Source: Gluconobacter roseus NBRC 3990 (GTDB lineage Bacteria > Pseudomonadota > Alphaproteobacteria > Acetobacterales > Acetobacteraceae). Taken from it: 62,115 bases of DNA. Shown in pieces: positions 52,722 to 62,089 of this stretch; position 1 is the stretch's first letter, and the number at the start of each line of letters is the position of its first letter. Both the position numbers and the translations under genes were made by a program. The stretch covers positions 1 to 62,115 of the forward strand of contig NZ_BJLY01000006.1 of assembly GCF_006538885.1 (NCBI RefSeq), written 5' to 3'. The notes under the pieces are model-generated. The model was not told where the DNA came from and did no database searches. It saw nothing but the letters and a program-made list of their open reading frames with translations.

Positions 52722-53600
52722 TCAGACGGTCTTGGCCGCGCCTTTGAGCAGGGCCTGCTGGGCGTCCTTGAGCGCATCGGACATTTTCTGTTCCGGCTCC
52801 TTGAGGTGCAGGCTTTCCAGCGTGTCCAGCAAGGCCTCGGCCACGAGCACGCGGGCAAGCCATTTATGGTCTGCCGGAATAACGATCCAGGGGGCATCCG
52901 GCGTTGCGGTCGCGCGAATGGCCTCTTCATAGGCTGCGGTATAATGCGGCCAGAACTCGCGCTCCTTCAGATCCGACGGGCTGAACTTCCAGCGTTTTTC
53001 CGGATGGTCCAGCCGCTTGAGCAGACGCTGTCGCTGCTCCTCGGGTGAAATATGCAGGAACAGCTTGAGAACGATGATGTTCTGCCGACGCAGATAGCTC
53101 TCGAAATGCCGCAGATCGCCCAGACGGTGATCCCAGAAACCCGGCAGATCGGGATTGAGGCCGCGGGCGCGCACCATGTCCGGATGCACGCGCTCCACGA
53201 GGACATCTTCGTAATGGCTGCGGTTGAAAATGCCGATCTCACCGCGCGACGGCACGGCAAGATGGATGCGCCACAGATCATCATGACGCGTCGAAATGCC
53301 GACAGGCGCCTTGAAGGACGTGACATGCACGCCCTGCGGATTCAGGCCGGAAAAAGCATGGCGGATCGCGCCATCCTTGCCGGCGGTGTCCATGCCCTGA
53401 AGAACAACAAGGATGCCGTGGGTGGCGTAGGCTGCCAGCCGCTGCTGCAGGACGGACATCCGGTCCACGCAGTCGCGGATCCGGGTGCGGGACGTATCCT
53501 TCTGGCGCCCGAGTTTGTCGTTCGTGGCGATGGAGGACAGACGGAAGTTTTTCCCGTCCGTAATGCGAAGTTGGGAAGGAAGCCCGGTTTCAGCCGACAT
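52722..53600 (-). CDS. ppk2: polyphosphate kinase 2 family protein
   Basis: A 292-residue polyphosphate:nucleotide phosphotransferase that uses polyphosphate to phosphorylate nucleotides. Walker A GMDTAGKDG is at 69-77. The lid and Walker B region reads FNRSHYEDVLVERVHP (about 140-155), typical of the class III PPK2 group, which can act on both AMP and ADP. Length is normal for a single-domain protein. It overlaps the SDR gene upstream by 11 bases and lies 8 bases before the GT61 gene. Confidence 0.9.
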   Translation of the reverse strand: MSAETGLPSQLRITDGKNFRLSSIATNDKLGRQKDTSRTRIRDCVDRMSVLQQRLAAYATHGILVVLQGMDTAGKDGAIRHAFSGLNPQGVHVTSFKAPVGISTRHDDLWRIHLAVPSRGEIGIFNRSHYEDVLVERVHPDMVRARGLNPDLPGFWDHRLGDLRHFESYLRRQNIIVLKLFLHISPEEQRQRLLKRLDHPEKRWKFSPSDLKEREFWPHYTAAYEEAIRATATPDAPWIVIPADHKWLARVLVAEALLDTLESLHLKEPEQKMSDALKDAQQALLKGAAKTV

Positions 53601-54345
53601 GACGGTTCACCGCAAGCCCACCCGATGCCTGACAGACCGGCATCATCTCCAGATAATTGACGTTCACGTGCCAGGGCAGCCCGATGAGCCAGGAAACGGT
53701 TCCGGCAATATCCTCAGGCGTCAAAGGCGTCGTATCCTTGTAAACGGCGGCCGCCTTGGCATCGTCACCCAGACGCACATTGCTGAACTCGCTGCCGCCA
53801 CACAGACCGGGTTCGATATTCGTCACGCGGATGCGGGTGCCGAGCAGGTCCGTGCGCAGGTTCTGGGTGAACTGATGCACGAAGGCCTTGGTCGCGCCAT
53901 AGACGTTGCCGCCTGTATAGGGATAGGACCCGGCCGTGCTGCCCAGCGCGATGATGTAGCCCGTATTGCGCTGGACCATGCTTGGCAGAAGTGCGCGGGT
54001 CAGTTCCACGACGCCCGAGACGTTTGTGGCAATCATCGATTCCCAGTTGTCGGGCTCGGCATCCTGTGCCGGCTCCATGCCGAGTGCGAGACCGGCGTTG
54101 TTCACGAGGACGTCGATATCCTGCCACTCCTCGGGCAGTGCTGCCGGCAGGGCGCGCAGGGCCTCGCGGTCCGTCATGTCGAGCGTATAGGGCAGAACGC
54201 TCTCGCCCAGTTCGTCCTTGAGGGCTTCCAGACGTTCCTTGCGGCGGCCGGTTGCGATGACGCGGTGACCTTCGCGCACGAGGCGCGTTGCTATGGCGTG
54301 ACCGAAGCCTGCGGTAGCGCCGGTGACGAGGACGGTGAGAGGCAT
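53590..54345 (-). CDS. short-chain dehydrogenase, YdfG-like
   Basis: A 251-residue NADP-dependent SDR. I start it at 54345 (MPLTVLVTGATAGFG); 49 upstream codons are open but lack a ribosome site. The cofactor loop TGATAGFG is at 8-15, followed by NNAGLALG, the catalytic Ser in LGSTAG, and YGATK. The IEPGLCGGSEFSNVRLGDD segment is specific to the YdfG group, which oxidises 3-hydroxy acids and L-serine-like substrates. First gene of a cluster with ppk2 and GT61; an 8-3-8 palindrome lies 58 bases upstream. Confidence 0.88.
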   Translation of the reverse strand: MPLTVLVTGATAGFGHAIATRLVREGHRVIATGRRKERLEALKDELGESVLPYTLDMTDREALRALPAALPEEWQDIDVLVNNAGLALGMEPAQDAEPDNWESMIATNVSGVVELTRALLPSMVQRNTGYIIALGSTAGSYPYTGGNVYGATKAFVHQFTQNLRTDLLGTRIRVTNIEPGLCGGSEFSNVRLGDDAKAAAVYKDTTPLTPEDIAGTVSWLIGLPWHVNVNYLEMMPVCQASGGLAVNRHVG

Positions 54346-54402
54346 GACAATCTCCAGACGGACAGTCCGCACCCGGCAGGGGCGGCTCGGGATACCCAGT
54401 TC

Positions 54403-54421
54403 AATGACATTGGATGTCATT
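54403..54421. promoter_or_regulatory. perfect 8-3-8 palindrome between divergent genes
   Basis: AATGACATTGGATGTCATT: eight-base arms pair perfectly around TGG. It lies midway between the SDR start (54345, minus) and the yqgE start (54468, plus), the expected place for an operator acting on both promoters. The regulator is unknown; no regulator gene is adjacent. Confidence 0.6.
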
Positions 54422-54467
54422 AACACTCCTGAAGGCAAACGCTTGCAATACAGGAAGGGATGCACCC

Positions 54468-55094
54468 ATGTTGGCAGGCATGAAGAAAACACTCGACGGA
54501 CAGAATGACAACCTGACAGATCCCGCCTTTCCGGAACGCGGCCTTACGGGAAAACTGCTCGTGGCTGCGCCTGCTCTGGCGGAAACGTTTTTCGAGAGGA
54601 CGGTGATCTATCTCTGTGCCCATTCAGAGCAGGACGGCGCGATGGGACTGATCGTCAACAGGCGCCTGTCCCAGCCGGGGCTGGATGATCTGTTTGCACA
54701 GCTTGGAATCGAGCCCAGCCCTCCCGAGCGGCGGATTGGTGTGTGCATGGGTGGTCCGGTCGAACATTCCCGTGGCTTTGTGCTTCACTCGGCCGACTGG
54801 GCCGGGGAGGGGAGTCTGGACGTCGATGGCCACACCACCCTGACCGCAAGTCTCGACATTCTGCGCGAACTTGCCGCCGGACATGGGCCAAAACAAGCCA
54901 TGATGGCCCTCGGACATGCTGCCTGGGCGCCCGGGCAGCTTGAACAGGAAATCCTGCGTGACAGTTCCTGGTTCGTGGCGCCTGCCACTGACGAGATCGT
55001 GTTCGGAACCGACCACGCCAAAAAATGGCGTCAGGCGTTGGTGGCCATAGATATCGATCCACTTCTTCTCTCAGCGTCCGTCGGGGAAGCCTGA
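54468..55094 (+). CDS. YqgE/AlgH family protein (UPF0301)
   Basis: A 208-residue protein of the YqgE/AlgH family. I chose the ATG at 54468 because AGGAAGGG lies 8 bases upstream; an ATG at 54480 is also possible. The fold begins at LTGKLLVAAPAL and shows FERTVIYLCAHSEQDGAMGLIVNR and GGPVEHSRGFVLH. Function is not established; a link to alginate control was claimed for the Pseudomonas member. It diverges from the SDR gene. Confidence 0.9.
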   Translation: MLAGMKKTLDGQNDNLTDPAFPERGLTGKLLVAAPALAETFFERTVIYLCAHSEQDGAMGLIVNRRLSQPGLDDLFAQLGIEPSPPERRIGVCMGGPVEHSRGFVLHSADWAGEGSLDVDGHTTLTASLDILRELAAGHGPKQAMMALGHAAWAPGQLEQEILRDSSWFVAPATDEIVFGTDHAKKWRQALVAIDIDPLLLSASVGEA

Positions 55095-55155
55095 ACAGGC
55101 TTTCCCTCCAGAGCAGTCTTCAGGCCGATACTCCCATCACATACAGGAAGGCAGC

Positions 55156-55809
55156 ATGAGCGCACCCTATATCCTCTACATCTACGAACACTGCCCGTTC
55201 TGCACCAAGGCGCGGATGATCTTTGGCTTAAAGGACATCCCCTATGAGCGGCAGATCCTGCTCAATGATGACGTCGAAGGTCCGGTCCGCATGGTAGGAC
55301 GCAAGGTTGTTCCGATCCTTGAGGAAGACGGACAGTTCATGGCCGAGAGCATGGACATCGTCGCCCATATCGACGCGATCGGAAAACCTGTCCTGACGGG
55401 TAAGGCACGTCCCGAAATCACGGACTGGCTGCACAAGGCGGGCAAGCCGCTCTATCACCTGTTCCTGCCCCGCGCCGCTGCGGCGCCACTGCCGGAGTTC
55501 GAGACGACCTCCGCGCGTGCCGGGTTCATCCGTCGCAAGGAACCGTCCGTCGGGTCGTTCAGCGCATTGCTGGAAGAAAAAACCGATGAACTGACGCAGC
55601 TGAACGCGCTGCTGAAGGAACTGGCACCGCTGATCCAGACGCCTGAAGCCGTGAACGGCGAACTGTCCACGGATGACATCCACCTGTTTGCGCATCTGCA
55701 CAGCATGTCGCTGATCGGGGGCGTCGTTTATCCACCAGAAGTCGAGGCCTATCGCCAGACCATGGCAGAGCTTTCGCGGGTGGGTCTGTTTGACGGCATT
55801 GCTGTCTGA
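55156..55809 (+). CDS. grxB: glutaredoxin 2 (GrxB type)
   Basis: A 217-residue glutathione-dependent thiol oxidoreductase of the GST-like Grx2 class, about 2.5 times longer than ordinary glutaredoxins. The active site is CPFC at 13-16 (E. coli Grx2 has CPYC). An N-terminal glutaredoxin domain (1-72) is followed by an all-helical C-terminal domain (about 85-215). It stands alone with its own terminator. Confidence 0.92.
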   Translation: MSAPYILYIYEHCPFCTKARMIFGLKDIPYERQILLNDDVEGPVRMVGRKVVPILEEDGQFMAESMDIVAHIDAIGKPVLTGKARPEITDWLHKAGKPLYHLFLPRAAAAPLPEFETTSARAGFIRRKEPSVGSFSALLEEKTDELTQLNALLKELAPLIQTPEAVNGELSTDDIHLFAHLHSMSLIGGVVYPPEVEAYRQTMAELSRVGLFDGIAV

Positions 55810-55829
55810 TTACTGACCCGATCTGCAAA

Positions 55830-55866
55830 GAAAAGGGGCCGGATCACAGGATCCGGCCCCTTTTTC
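55830..55866 (+). terminator. bidirectional terminator after grxB
   Basis: AAAAGGGGCCGGATC pairs with GATCCGGCCCCTTTTT around ACAG. It also serves the convergent peptidase gene. Confidence 0.93.
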
Positions 55867-55885
55867 ATGTCCGCAGGCTGGGGGA

Positions 55886-58093
55886 TCATTTTCCCGGCTG
55901 AAGGACCGTGCTCAGGAACTGCGCGCGCCGCTCGGCCACTCGGGCCCGGATGATCGGATCGGGAAGCATGTGCGTGCCGGGAAGCAGCAGAAGGTCGTAA
56001 GGCTTTCCGGCATGCAGAAGCGCCTGCGTCAGTTTCATGGTGTTCTCGAAATAGACATTGTCATCCGTAATGCCGTGCATGAGCAGCAAGGGCTGTTTCA
56101 GCGTGTCGGCATAGGTCAGGACATTGCTCTTGCGGTAACCTTCCGGATCGTCCTGCGGCGTGCCGAGGTAACGCTCGGTATAGGCCGTGTCGTAATCCGC
56201 GAAATCGACCGGGGGTGCACCCGCGACACCGACCTTGAACACGTCCGGACGGCGGATGGTCGCCATGGCGGTGAAATAGCCGCCGAAGGACCAGCCATGG
56301 ACGCCGACGCGGGAGAGGTCCATTTCATGGTGGCGCTTGCCGAGCGCTTGAAGCCCGTCGATCTGGTCCTGAAGCGGCAGGTCGATCAGGTTGCCCTTGA
56401 TGGCGCGCTCAAAATCATGATCGCGCCCGGGTGTCCCGCGTCCATCGAGCGTGACGACGATATACCCCTGATTGGCCAGGCACTGATCATCGAGATAGGA
56501 AGTCGGCGTGTCATGGACCATCTTGGAGCCCGGACCGGCATAGACCGACAACACAACCGGATAGCGCTTTGAGGCGCTGAAGTTTTCCGGACGGATGATG
56601 GCCGCATCGAACTCACGCGGACTGGCCGTCGTGAACTCGACATGGACTGGCAGCTTCGGCGGCTGCGCCACGCTGGGCAGGGTCGCGATGACATGGCCGT
56701 TCGCATCCCGCACCAGCGTCTGGCGCGTGCCATTCGCGCTGGCGAATGTGTCCACCATGGCCGTATGCGTGCCATTCGTGACATGCACATTATGGATGCC
56801 GCGTTCCGTCACGAACGGCGTTACGGCACCGGTTGCAAGGTCGATATGCACGACCTCGTTGTCCAGCCGGTTGGTCCGGACCGTCACCGTAATTGTGTTG
56901 TGCTCGGCGTCGTAATCGTCAAAGGCGACATAGGACAGGCCGGGTGGCGTCAGGACGCGCTGGAGCTTTCCATCAGGCGCATGGAGTTCAAGCTGCCAGT
57001 CCTTGCCCCGGTCCGCGGCCCAGAGGAAACCGGCGTTATTGGCGAGAAAGACGGGCAGGCTATGTCCGCCGGAGGCCGCGCGCGGGTCCAGTTCGATCCA
57101 GGCGGGGTCGGACTGGGCGAGCAGGAGATGGGTGGCGCCAGTCGCAGGGTCGATCGTGAGGAGCTGTTCCTGCGTCTGGGCACGGTTGAGCAGCACGACG
57201 GCGAGAGGGCCATTCTTCCGCCAGACTACGCGGCCGAGATACGGCCATGCCTCGTGATCCCAGGAAATCCAGCGGACCGGGCCGCCTTTCGCGTCCACGA
57301 GACCAAAGCGCGTTTTCGCGTTGTTGGTCCCGGCGCGGGGATAGCGGAACGAGACAGGCTCGGCCTGCGGGGTTTCGGGATTGGTGATGTAATGCTTTTC
57401 GACGTCGCTGTTATCGGCCTCCTCGAACAGGATGGTCTTGCTGTCAGGAGACCACCACGCGCCATCCGCGCGCTCCAGTTCCTCAGCAGCGGCAAATTCG
57501 GCGAGGCCATGCGTCAGGGTGTCGCTTCCGCCGGTCGTCAGACGTGTCTCGCGTCCGCTGACGAGATCGACGCTGTACAGGTCATTGTCCCGCACGGCCG
57601 CAAGGGTCAGCCCGTCCGGGGAAAGGCGGGGGGCAATCCACTGACCTTCAACCGGCGTGACGCGGCCGTCATCGGTGGCGATGCGTTCAAGCTGTCCGCC
57701 CTGTGAGGCTAAAAGCGTGCCGCCATCTTCACTCATCTGATAGTCGGTAATGCCGGACATGCTCTGGCGTGCCCGCTCCCGCCGGGCCTTTTCCTCGACC
57801 GACAGATGCTCCGGACCCGAGGCCGGGGCGGCCAGTTCATGCAGCGAATGGTCGGGCAGGTCGTAGCGGTAGAGATGCAGATGCGTGTCGAACGACCCCG
57901 AGCGCAGGAACAGGGCGGAATGACCATCCGGCGTGATTTCGGCGTGGTTTGGCAGTCCAAGCGTGCCATTCCGGGTCTTGGCCAGATCGACCATGCAGGC
58001 AGCGGGTTGAGCCGCATTGCCGATACCGGTGGACAGCAGCGGAGAAAGGACGGCGCAGGCCAGAAGGGCGCGACGCAGGACATGTGACGACAT
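55886..58093 (-). CDS. exported dipeptidyl peptidase IV-type S9 serine peptidase
   Basis: A 735-residue S9 peptidase that would release dipeptides from peptide N-termini in the periplasm. I start it at 58093 (MSSHVLRRALL) with GGAG 7 bases upstream; this gives a signal peptide ending near residue 28 (GNAAQ). An N-terminal beta-propeller (about 40-470) precedes the alpha/beta-hydrolase domain. The triad is Ser602 (GWSFGGY), Asp677 or 678 (TDDNVY) and His708 (GTHML). The peptide transporter at 2312 could take up its products, but it is far away. Confidence 0.92.
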   Translation of the reverse strand: MSSHVLRRALLACAVLSPLLSTGIGNAAQPAACMVDLAKTRNGTLGLPNHAEITPDGHSALFLRSGSFDTHLHLYRYDLPDHSLHELAAPASGPEHLSVEEKARRERARQSMSGITDYQMSEDGGTLLASQGGQLERIATDDGRVTPVEGQWIAPRLSPDGLTLAAVRDNDLYSVDLVSGRETRLTTGGSDTLTHGLAEFAAAEELERADGAWWSPDSKTILFEEADNSDVEKHYITNPETPQAEPVSFRYPRAGTNNAKTRFGLVDAKGGPVRWISWDHEAWPYLGRVVWRKNGPLAVVLLNRAQTQEQLLTIDPATGATHLLLAQSDPAWIELDPRAASGGHSLPVFLANNAGFLWAADRGKDWQLELHAPDGKLQRVLTPPGLSYVAFDDYDAEHNTITVTVRTNRLDNEVVHIDLATGAVTPFVTERGIHNVHVTNGTHTAMVDTFASANGTRQTLVRDANGHVIATLPSVAQPPKLPVHVEFTTASPREFDAAIIRPENFSASKRYPVVLSVYAGPGSKMVHDTPTSYLDDQCLANQGYIVVTLDGRGTPGRDHDFERAIKGNLIDLPLQDQIDGLQALGKRHHEMDLSRVGVHGWSFGGYFTAMATIRRPDVFKVGVAGAPPVDFADYDTAYTERYLGTPQDDPEGYRKSNVLTYADTLKQPLLLMHGITDDNVYFENTMKLTQALLHAGKPYDLLLLPGTHMLPDPIIRARVAERRAQFLSTVLQPGK

Positions 58094-58284
58094 TGCATCT
58101 CCGTAAGCATGATGGCGGACAGGATTTTGACGTCGATCATGGACCGGCTCGCCGTTTGTGAACAGGGTTTCCACAAGGGATGACGCAGTCGTCTCACGTT
58201 TTCGGGAGCGGGGGCGTTTTTACCGGGACCGATCCCGGGCTCGGGTGTTCTGTATCACGGTATGTCTCAGCAAGAAGGAGCCTG

Positions 58285-59370
58285 ATGGATATGCAGTATC
58301 GTCAGCTTGGTCGCTCGGGCCTCAAGATTTCAGCACTCAATTTCGGATCGGTCACGTTCGGCGGGCAGGGCAATTTTGCCGCTACCGGCAAGGTGGACGT
58401 CGCCGAAGCAACGCGGATGGTGGATATCTGCGTCGAGCATGGCGTGAACATGTTCGACACGGCCGATGCCTATTCCGGCGGTGAGGCCGAAGAAATCCTG
58501 GGGCGTGTCCTGCAGGGACGCAGCCGCGAACTGCTCGTGACCTCCAAAGTGCGTTTCCCGACGGGGAAGGGGCCGAACGAACAGGGGCTGTCACGCCATC
58601 ACATCCTCAATGCCTGCGACGACAGCCTGCGTCGGTTGGGTCGTGATCATATCGACCTTTATTATCTGCATGAATGGGACGGTCTGACGCCGGTCGAGGA
58701 GACGCTTGAAGCGCTCCAGACCCTGCGCGATCAGGGTAAGATCCGCTATGCCGGTATTTCCAATTTTGCAGGCTGGCAGGCCATGAAACTGCTGGGAGCT
58801 GCGGAGCGGGACCGTCTGATCGCGCCGGTCAGCCAGCAGCTTTACTACTCGCTGGAAGCACGTGATGCCGAATACGAACTTCTGCCGCTCGCCGTGGATC
58901 AGGGACTGGGTGTTCAGGTCTGGAGTCCGCTGGCCTGTGGTCTGCTGACCGGGAAATACCGGCGTGGCAAGACGGCGCCCGAAGATTCCCGCCGCATTTC
59001 CGGCTGGCCGGAGCCGGAAGTCCGGGACCTGAAGAAGCTCTATGATACGGTCGAGGTTCTGGTGCAGATCGCGGAAGAGCATAATGTCTCTGCAGCCCGT
59101 GTGGCATTGGCCTGGACGCTACACAAGCCGGCGATCACCTCGCTGGTTCTGGGGGCACGCAAGGAAAGTCAGCTTCTGGACAATCTCGCAGCCGCGTCGC
59201 TCCGTCTGACGCAGGAACAGGTTCGCCGGCTTGACGATGTCAGTGCGCCTGACCTGATCTATCCGTACTGGCATCAGAACCGGAATGCCTTTGACCGTCT
59301 CTCCAAGGCGGATCTTGTTCTGCAAGGACCGGCAAAACGTCATCGGGAGGCTCTTGAAACGAAAAAATGA
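58285..59370 (+). CDS. aldo/keto reductase
   Basis: A 361-residue NADPH-dependent aldo/keto reductase of the voltage-gated-channel-beta/general-stress type. I start it at 58285 because AAGGAG lies 6 bases upstream. Catalytic residues sit in DTADAYSGG (Asp and Tyr), TSKVRF (Lys) and YLHEWD (His). A TIM-barrel with the C-terminal cofactor loop LVLGARKESQLLDNL is visible. Substrate unknown. A sigma-32-like promoter for clpB lies at its 3' end. Confidence 0.92.
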   Translation: MDMQYRQLGRSGLKISALNFGSVTFGGQGNFAATGKVDVAEATRMVDICVEHGVNMFDTADAYSGGEAEEILGRVLQGRSRELLVTSKVRFPTGKGPNEQGLSRHHILNACDDSLRRLGRDHIDLYYLHEWDGLTPVEETLEALQTLRDQGKIRYAGISNFAGWQAMKLLGAAERDRLIAPVSQQLYYSLEARDAEYELLPLAVDQGLGVQVWSPLACGLLTGKYRRGKTAPEDSRRISGWPEPEVRDLKKLYDTVEVLVQIAEEHNVSAARVALAWTLHKPAITSLVLGARKESQLLDNLAAASLRLTQEQVRRLDDVSAPDLIYPYWHQNRNAFDRLSKADLVLQGPAKRHREALETKK

Positions 59371-59382
59371 CTGCCTAAATAT
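59353..59382 (+). promoter_or_regulatory. sigma-32-like heat-shock promoter for clpB
   Basis: CTTGAAA (59353-59359), 14 bases, then CCTAAATAT (59374-59382). This fits the heat-shock pattern CTTGAA-(13-15)-CCYAT-like and lies about 80 bases before the clpB start, partly inside the end of the preceding gene. Confidence 0.6.
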
Positions 59383-59390
59383 TAATCACA

Positions 59391-59413
59391 GGCCGCTGCC
59401 TCCGGGGGCGGCC
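59391..59413 (+). promoter_or_regulatory. stem-loop in the clpB leader
   Basis: GGCCGC (59391-59396) pairs with GCGGCC (59408-59413). No T-run follows, so it is more likely a leader structure than a terminator. It lies 48 bases before the start codon. Confidence 0.4.
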
Positions 59414-59460
59414 AAGCATATCAATGCCGCCGTAACGGGGCATCAGAGGATTTGAAGACT

Positions 59461-62061
59461 ATGGATATTCAGAATTTTACCGAACGTAGCCAGGGCTTCC
59501 TTCAGGCCGCACAGACCATTGCGCTTCGGGACTACAACCAGCAGCTGACGCCGGAGCACCTGCTCAAGGCCCTGCTGGATGATGAACAGGGCGCGGCGTC
59601 CGGCCTGATCCGTGCCGCAGGCGGCGATCCGAAGGTCGTTCAGACTGCCAATGACGCAGCCCTTGTAAAGCTGCCAAAAGTTCAGGGTGCGGGTGCCGGT
59701 CAGCCGCAGATGACGCCGGATCTGGCGCGTCTGCTCGATGCTGCTGAGTCCGCTGCAAAGGTCGCTGGTGACAGTCATGTCGCACAGGACCGTTTGCTCG
59801 TGGCGATTGCTGCCAGTCATACGCCTGCGGGTAAGGCGCTCGTTGACGGCAAGGCCAGCGCTGCTGCTCTGGAACGCGCGGTTGCGGAAATCCGTAAGGG
59901 ACGCACCGTCACAAGCGCCTCGGCTGAGAACACCTTTGATGCCCTGAAAAAATATGCCCGTGACGTGACCGCTGTCGCGCAGGCGGGCAAGCTTGATCCG
60001 GTTATCGGCCGTGACGAGGAAATCCGCCGGACCATTCAGGTTCTGGCACGCCGCAGCAAAAACAACCCGGTCCTGATCGGTGAGCCGGGTGTGGGTAAGA
60101 CGGCTATTGTCGAAGGCCTTGCGCAGCGGATCGTCAATGGTGACGTGCCTGAGGCTCTGCGCAACAAGAAGCTGATGTCGCTCGACATGGGTGCGCTGAT
60201 CGCCGGTGCGAAATATCGTGGTGAGTTCGAAGAACGTCTGAAGGCTGTTCTCAAGGAAATCGAGACGGCTGAGGGCGAGATCATCCTCTTCATCGATGAA
60301 ATGCACACGCTGGTTGGTGCCGGCCGCTCCGATGGTGCGATGGATGCGTCCAACCTCATCAAGCCGGAACTTGCCCGCGGCACGCTGCACTGCGTGGGCG
60401 CGACGACGCTCGATGAATACCGCAAATATATTGAGAAGGACGCGGCTCTGGCCCGTCGTTTCCAGCCGGTCTTCGTGGGTGAGCCCTCCGTTGCCGATAC
60501 GATCTCGATCCTGCGTGGTATCAAGGAAAAGTACGAACTGCATCACGGTGTCCGCATCACGGACAACGCCATCGTTGCCGCAGCGACCCTGTCCAACCGC
60601 TACATCACGGACCGCTTCCTGCCGGACAAGGCGATCGATCTGATCGACGAGGCCGCCAGCCGTCTGCGCATGCAGATCGACAGCAAGCCGGAAGCGCTGG
60701 ACGAACTCGACCGCCGCATCATCCAGCTCAAGATCGAGCGTGAGGCTATCCGCAAGGAAGACGATACGGCCTCGAAGGACCGTCTGGTTGCGCTTGAGGC
60801 GGAACTGGCCGACCTTGAAGAGCAGTCCGATGCGATGGGTGCCGAATGGCATGCCGAAAAGGATCGGGTGAATGCGATCCAGAAGCTGAAGGAACAGCTC
60901 GATACGGCGCGTTCCGATATCGACGTGGCACAGCGTCAGGGCGATCTCGGCAAGGCATCAGAGCTGAGATATGGACTGATCCCGAACCTTGAGGCCCAGA
61001 TCGCCAAGGCTCAGGAAGAGGAAGATGCCTCGTCAAAGAGCGGTTTGTTCGCTGATACAGTGACGGATCAGGGCGTAGCTTCGGTCGTCTCCCGCTGGAC
61101 CGGTGTTCCGGTGGACCGGATGCTCGAAGGCGAGCGCGCCAAGCTGATCCGGATGGAAGACACGCTGCGTGAACGTGTAGTTGGGCAGGAGCAGGCGCTG
61201 GTTGCTGTGTCGAATGCTGTCCGCCGGGCACGCGCCGGTCTTCAGGATCCGAACCGTCCAATCGGCTCGTTCCTGTTCCTCGGCCCGACGGGTGTTGGCA
61301 AGACCGAGCTGACCAAGGCGCTGGCGCAGTTCCTGTTTGATGACGAAAAGGCCCTGCTGCGGATCGACATGAGCGAATTCATGGAGAAACACGCGGTCTC
61401 CCGTCTGATCGGCGCGCCTCCGGGCTATGTCGGTTACGATGAAGGTGGCGTGCTGACCGAGGCTGTCCGCCGTCGTCCTTATCAGGTGATCCTGTTTGAT
61501 GAGGTGGAGAAGGCCCATGAGGATATCTTCAACATCCTGCTTCAGGTTCTCGATGACGGACGTCTGACGGACGGGCAGGGGCGTGTGGTGGACTTCCGCA
61601 ACACGATCATTGTCCTGACCAGTAACCTCGGTTCTGAAGTGCTGGCCAATCTGCCGGATGGTGAATCTGTCGATGAAGTCCGTCCGCAGGTCATGCAGGT
61701 GGTCCGCAACCACTTCCGGCCGGAGTTCCTGAACCGTTTGGACGAGATCATCCTGTTCTCCCGTCTGCAGCGCAAGGACATGGACCGGATCGTCAAGATC
61801 CAGATCAGCCGTCTGCAGAAGTTGCTGGAAGATCGCAAGATCGACCTGGAACTGGACGAGAAGGGAACCGAGTGGCTGGCCGCAGCAGGATACGATCCTG
61901 TCTATGGTGCCCGTCCGCTCAAGAGGGTCATCCAGCGCAGCCTGCAGAACCCGCTTGCCAGCCTGCTGCTGGAAGGCAGCATCCATGATGGGGAAACGGT
62001 CAAGGTTTCGGCCAATGATAAGGACCTCACGATAGACGGGAAAGCTGTTTCCGCAGACTGA
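59461..62061 (+). CDS. clpB: ATP-dependent disaggregase ClpB
   Basis: An 866-residue AAA+ hexameric disaggregase that works with DnaK to rescue aggregated proteins. I start it at the ATG at 59461, with GAGGA 10 bases upstream; an in-frame TTG nine bases earlier is less likely. An N domain (1-145) precedes NBD1 with GEPGVGKT (about 204-211). The coiled-coil middle domain follows (about 410-530), and NBD2 carries GPTGVGKTE (about 607-615). Length is typical. It has a heat-shock-type promoter and a terminator. Confidence 0.98.
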   Translation: MDIQNFTERSQGFLQAAQTIALRDYNQQLTPEHLLKALLDDEQGAASGLIRAAGGDPKVVQTANDAALVKLPKVQGAGAGQPQMTPDLARLLDAAESAAKVAGDSHVAQDRLLVAIAASHTPAGKALVDGKASAAALERAVAEIRKGRTVTSASAENTFDALKKYARDVTAVAQAGKLDPVIGRDEEIRRTIQVLARRSKNNPVLIGEPGVGKTAIVEGLAQRIVNGDVPEALRNKKLMSLDMGALIAGAKYRGEFEERLKAVLKEIETAEGEIILFIDEMHTLVGAGRSDGAMDASNLIKPELARGTLHCVGATTLDEYRKYIEKDAALARRFQPVFVGEPSVADTISILRGIKEKYELHHGVRITDNAIVAAATLSNRYITDRFLPDKAIDLIDEAASRLRMQIDSKPEALDELDRRIIQLKIEREAIRKEDDTASKDRLVALEAELADLEEQSDAMGAEWHAEKDRVNAIQKLKEQLDTARSDIDVAQRQGDLGKASELRYGLIPNLEAQIAKAQEEEDASSKSGLFADTVTDQGVASVVSRWTGVPVDRMLEGERAKLIRMEDTLRERVVGQEQALVAVSNAVRRARAGLQDPNRPIGSFLFLGPTGVGKTELTKALAQFLFDDEKALLRIDMSEFMEKHAVSRLIGAPPGYVGYDEGGVLTEAVRRRPYQVILFDEVEKAHEDIFNILLQVLDDGRLTDGQGRVVDFRNTIIVLTSNLGSEVLANLPDGESVDEVRPQVMQVVRNHFRPEFLNRLDEIILFSRLQRKDMDRIVKIQISRLQKLLEDRKIDLELDEKGTEWLAAAGYDPVYGARPLKRVIQRSLQNPLASLLLEGSIHDGETVKVSANDKDLTIDGKAVSAD

Positions 62062-62089
62062 CCCCCGTCAAAACCGGTTTTGGTTAGAA

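Noticed and set aside
59443-60852. Open frame of 469 codons antisense to clpB
   Set aside because: Shadow of the ClpB N-terminal half, whose Walker motifs are intact on the plus strand.
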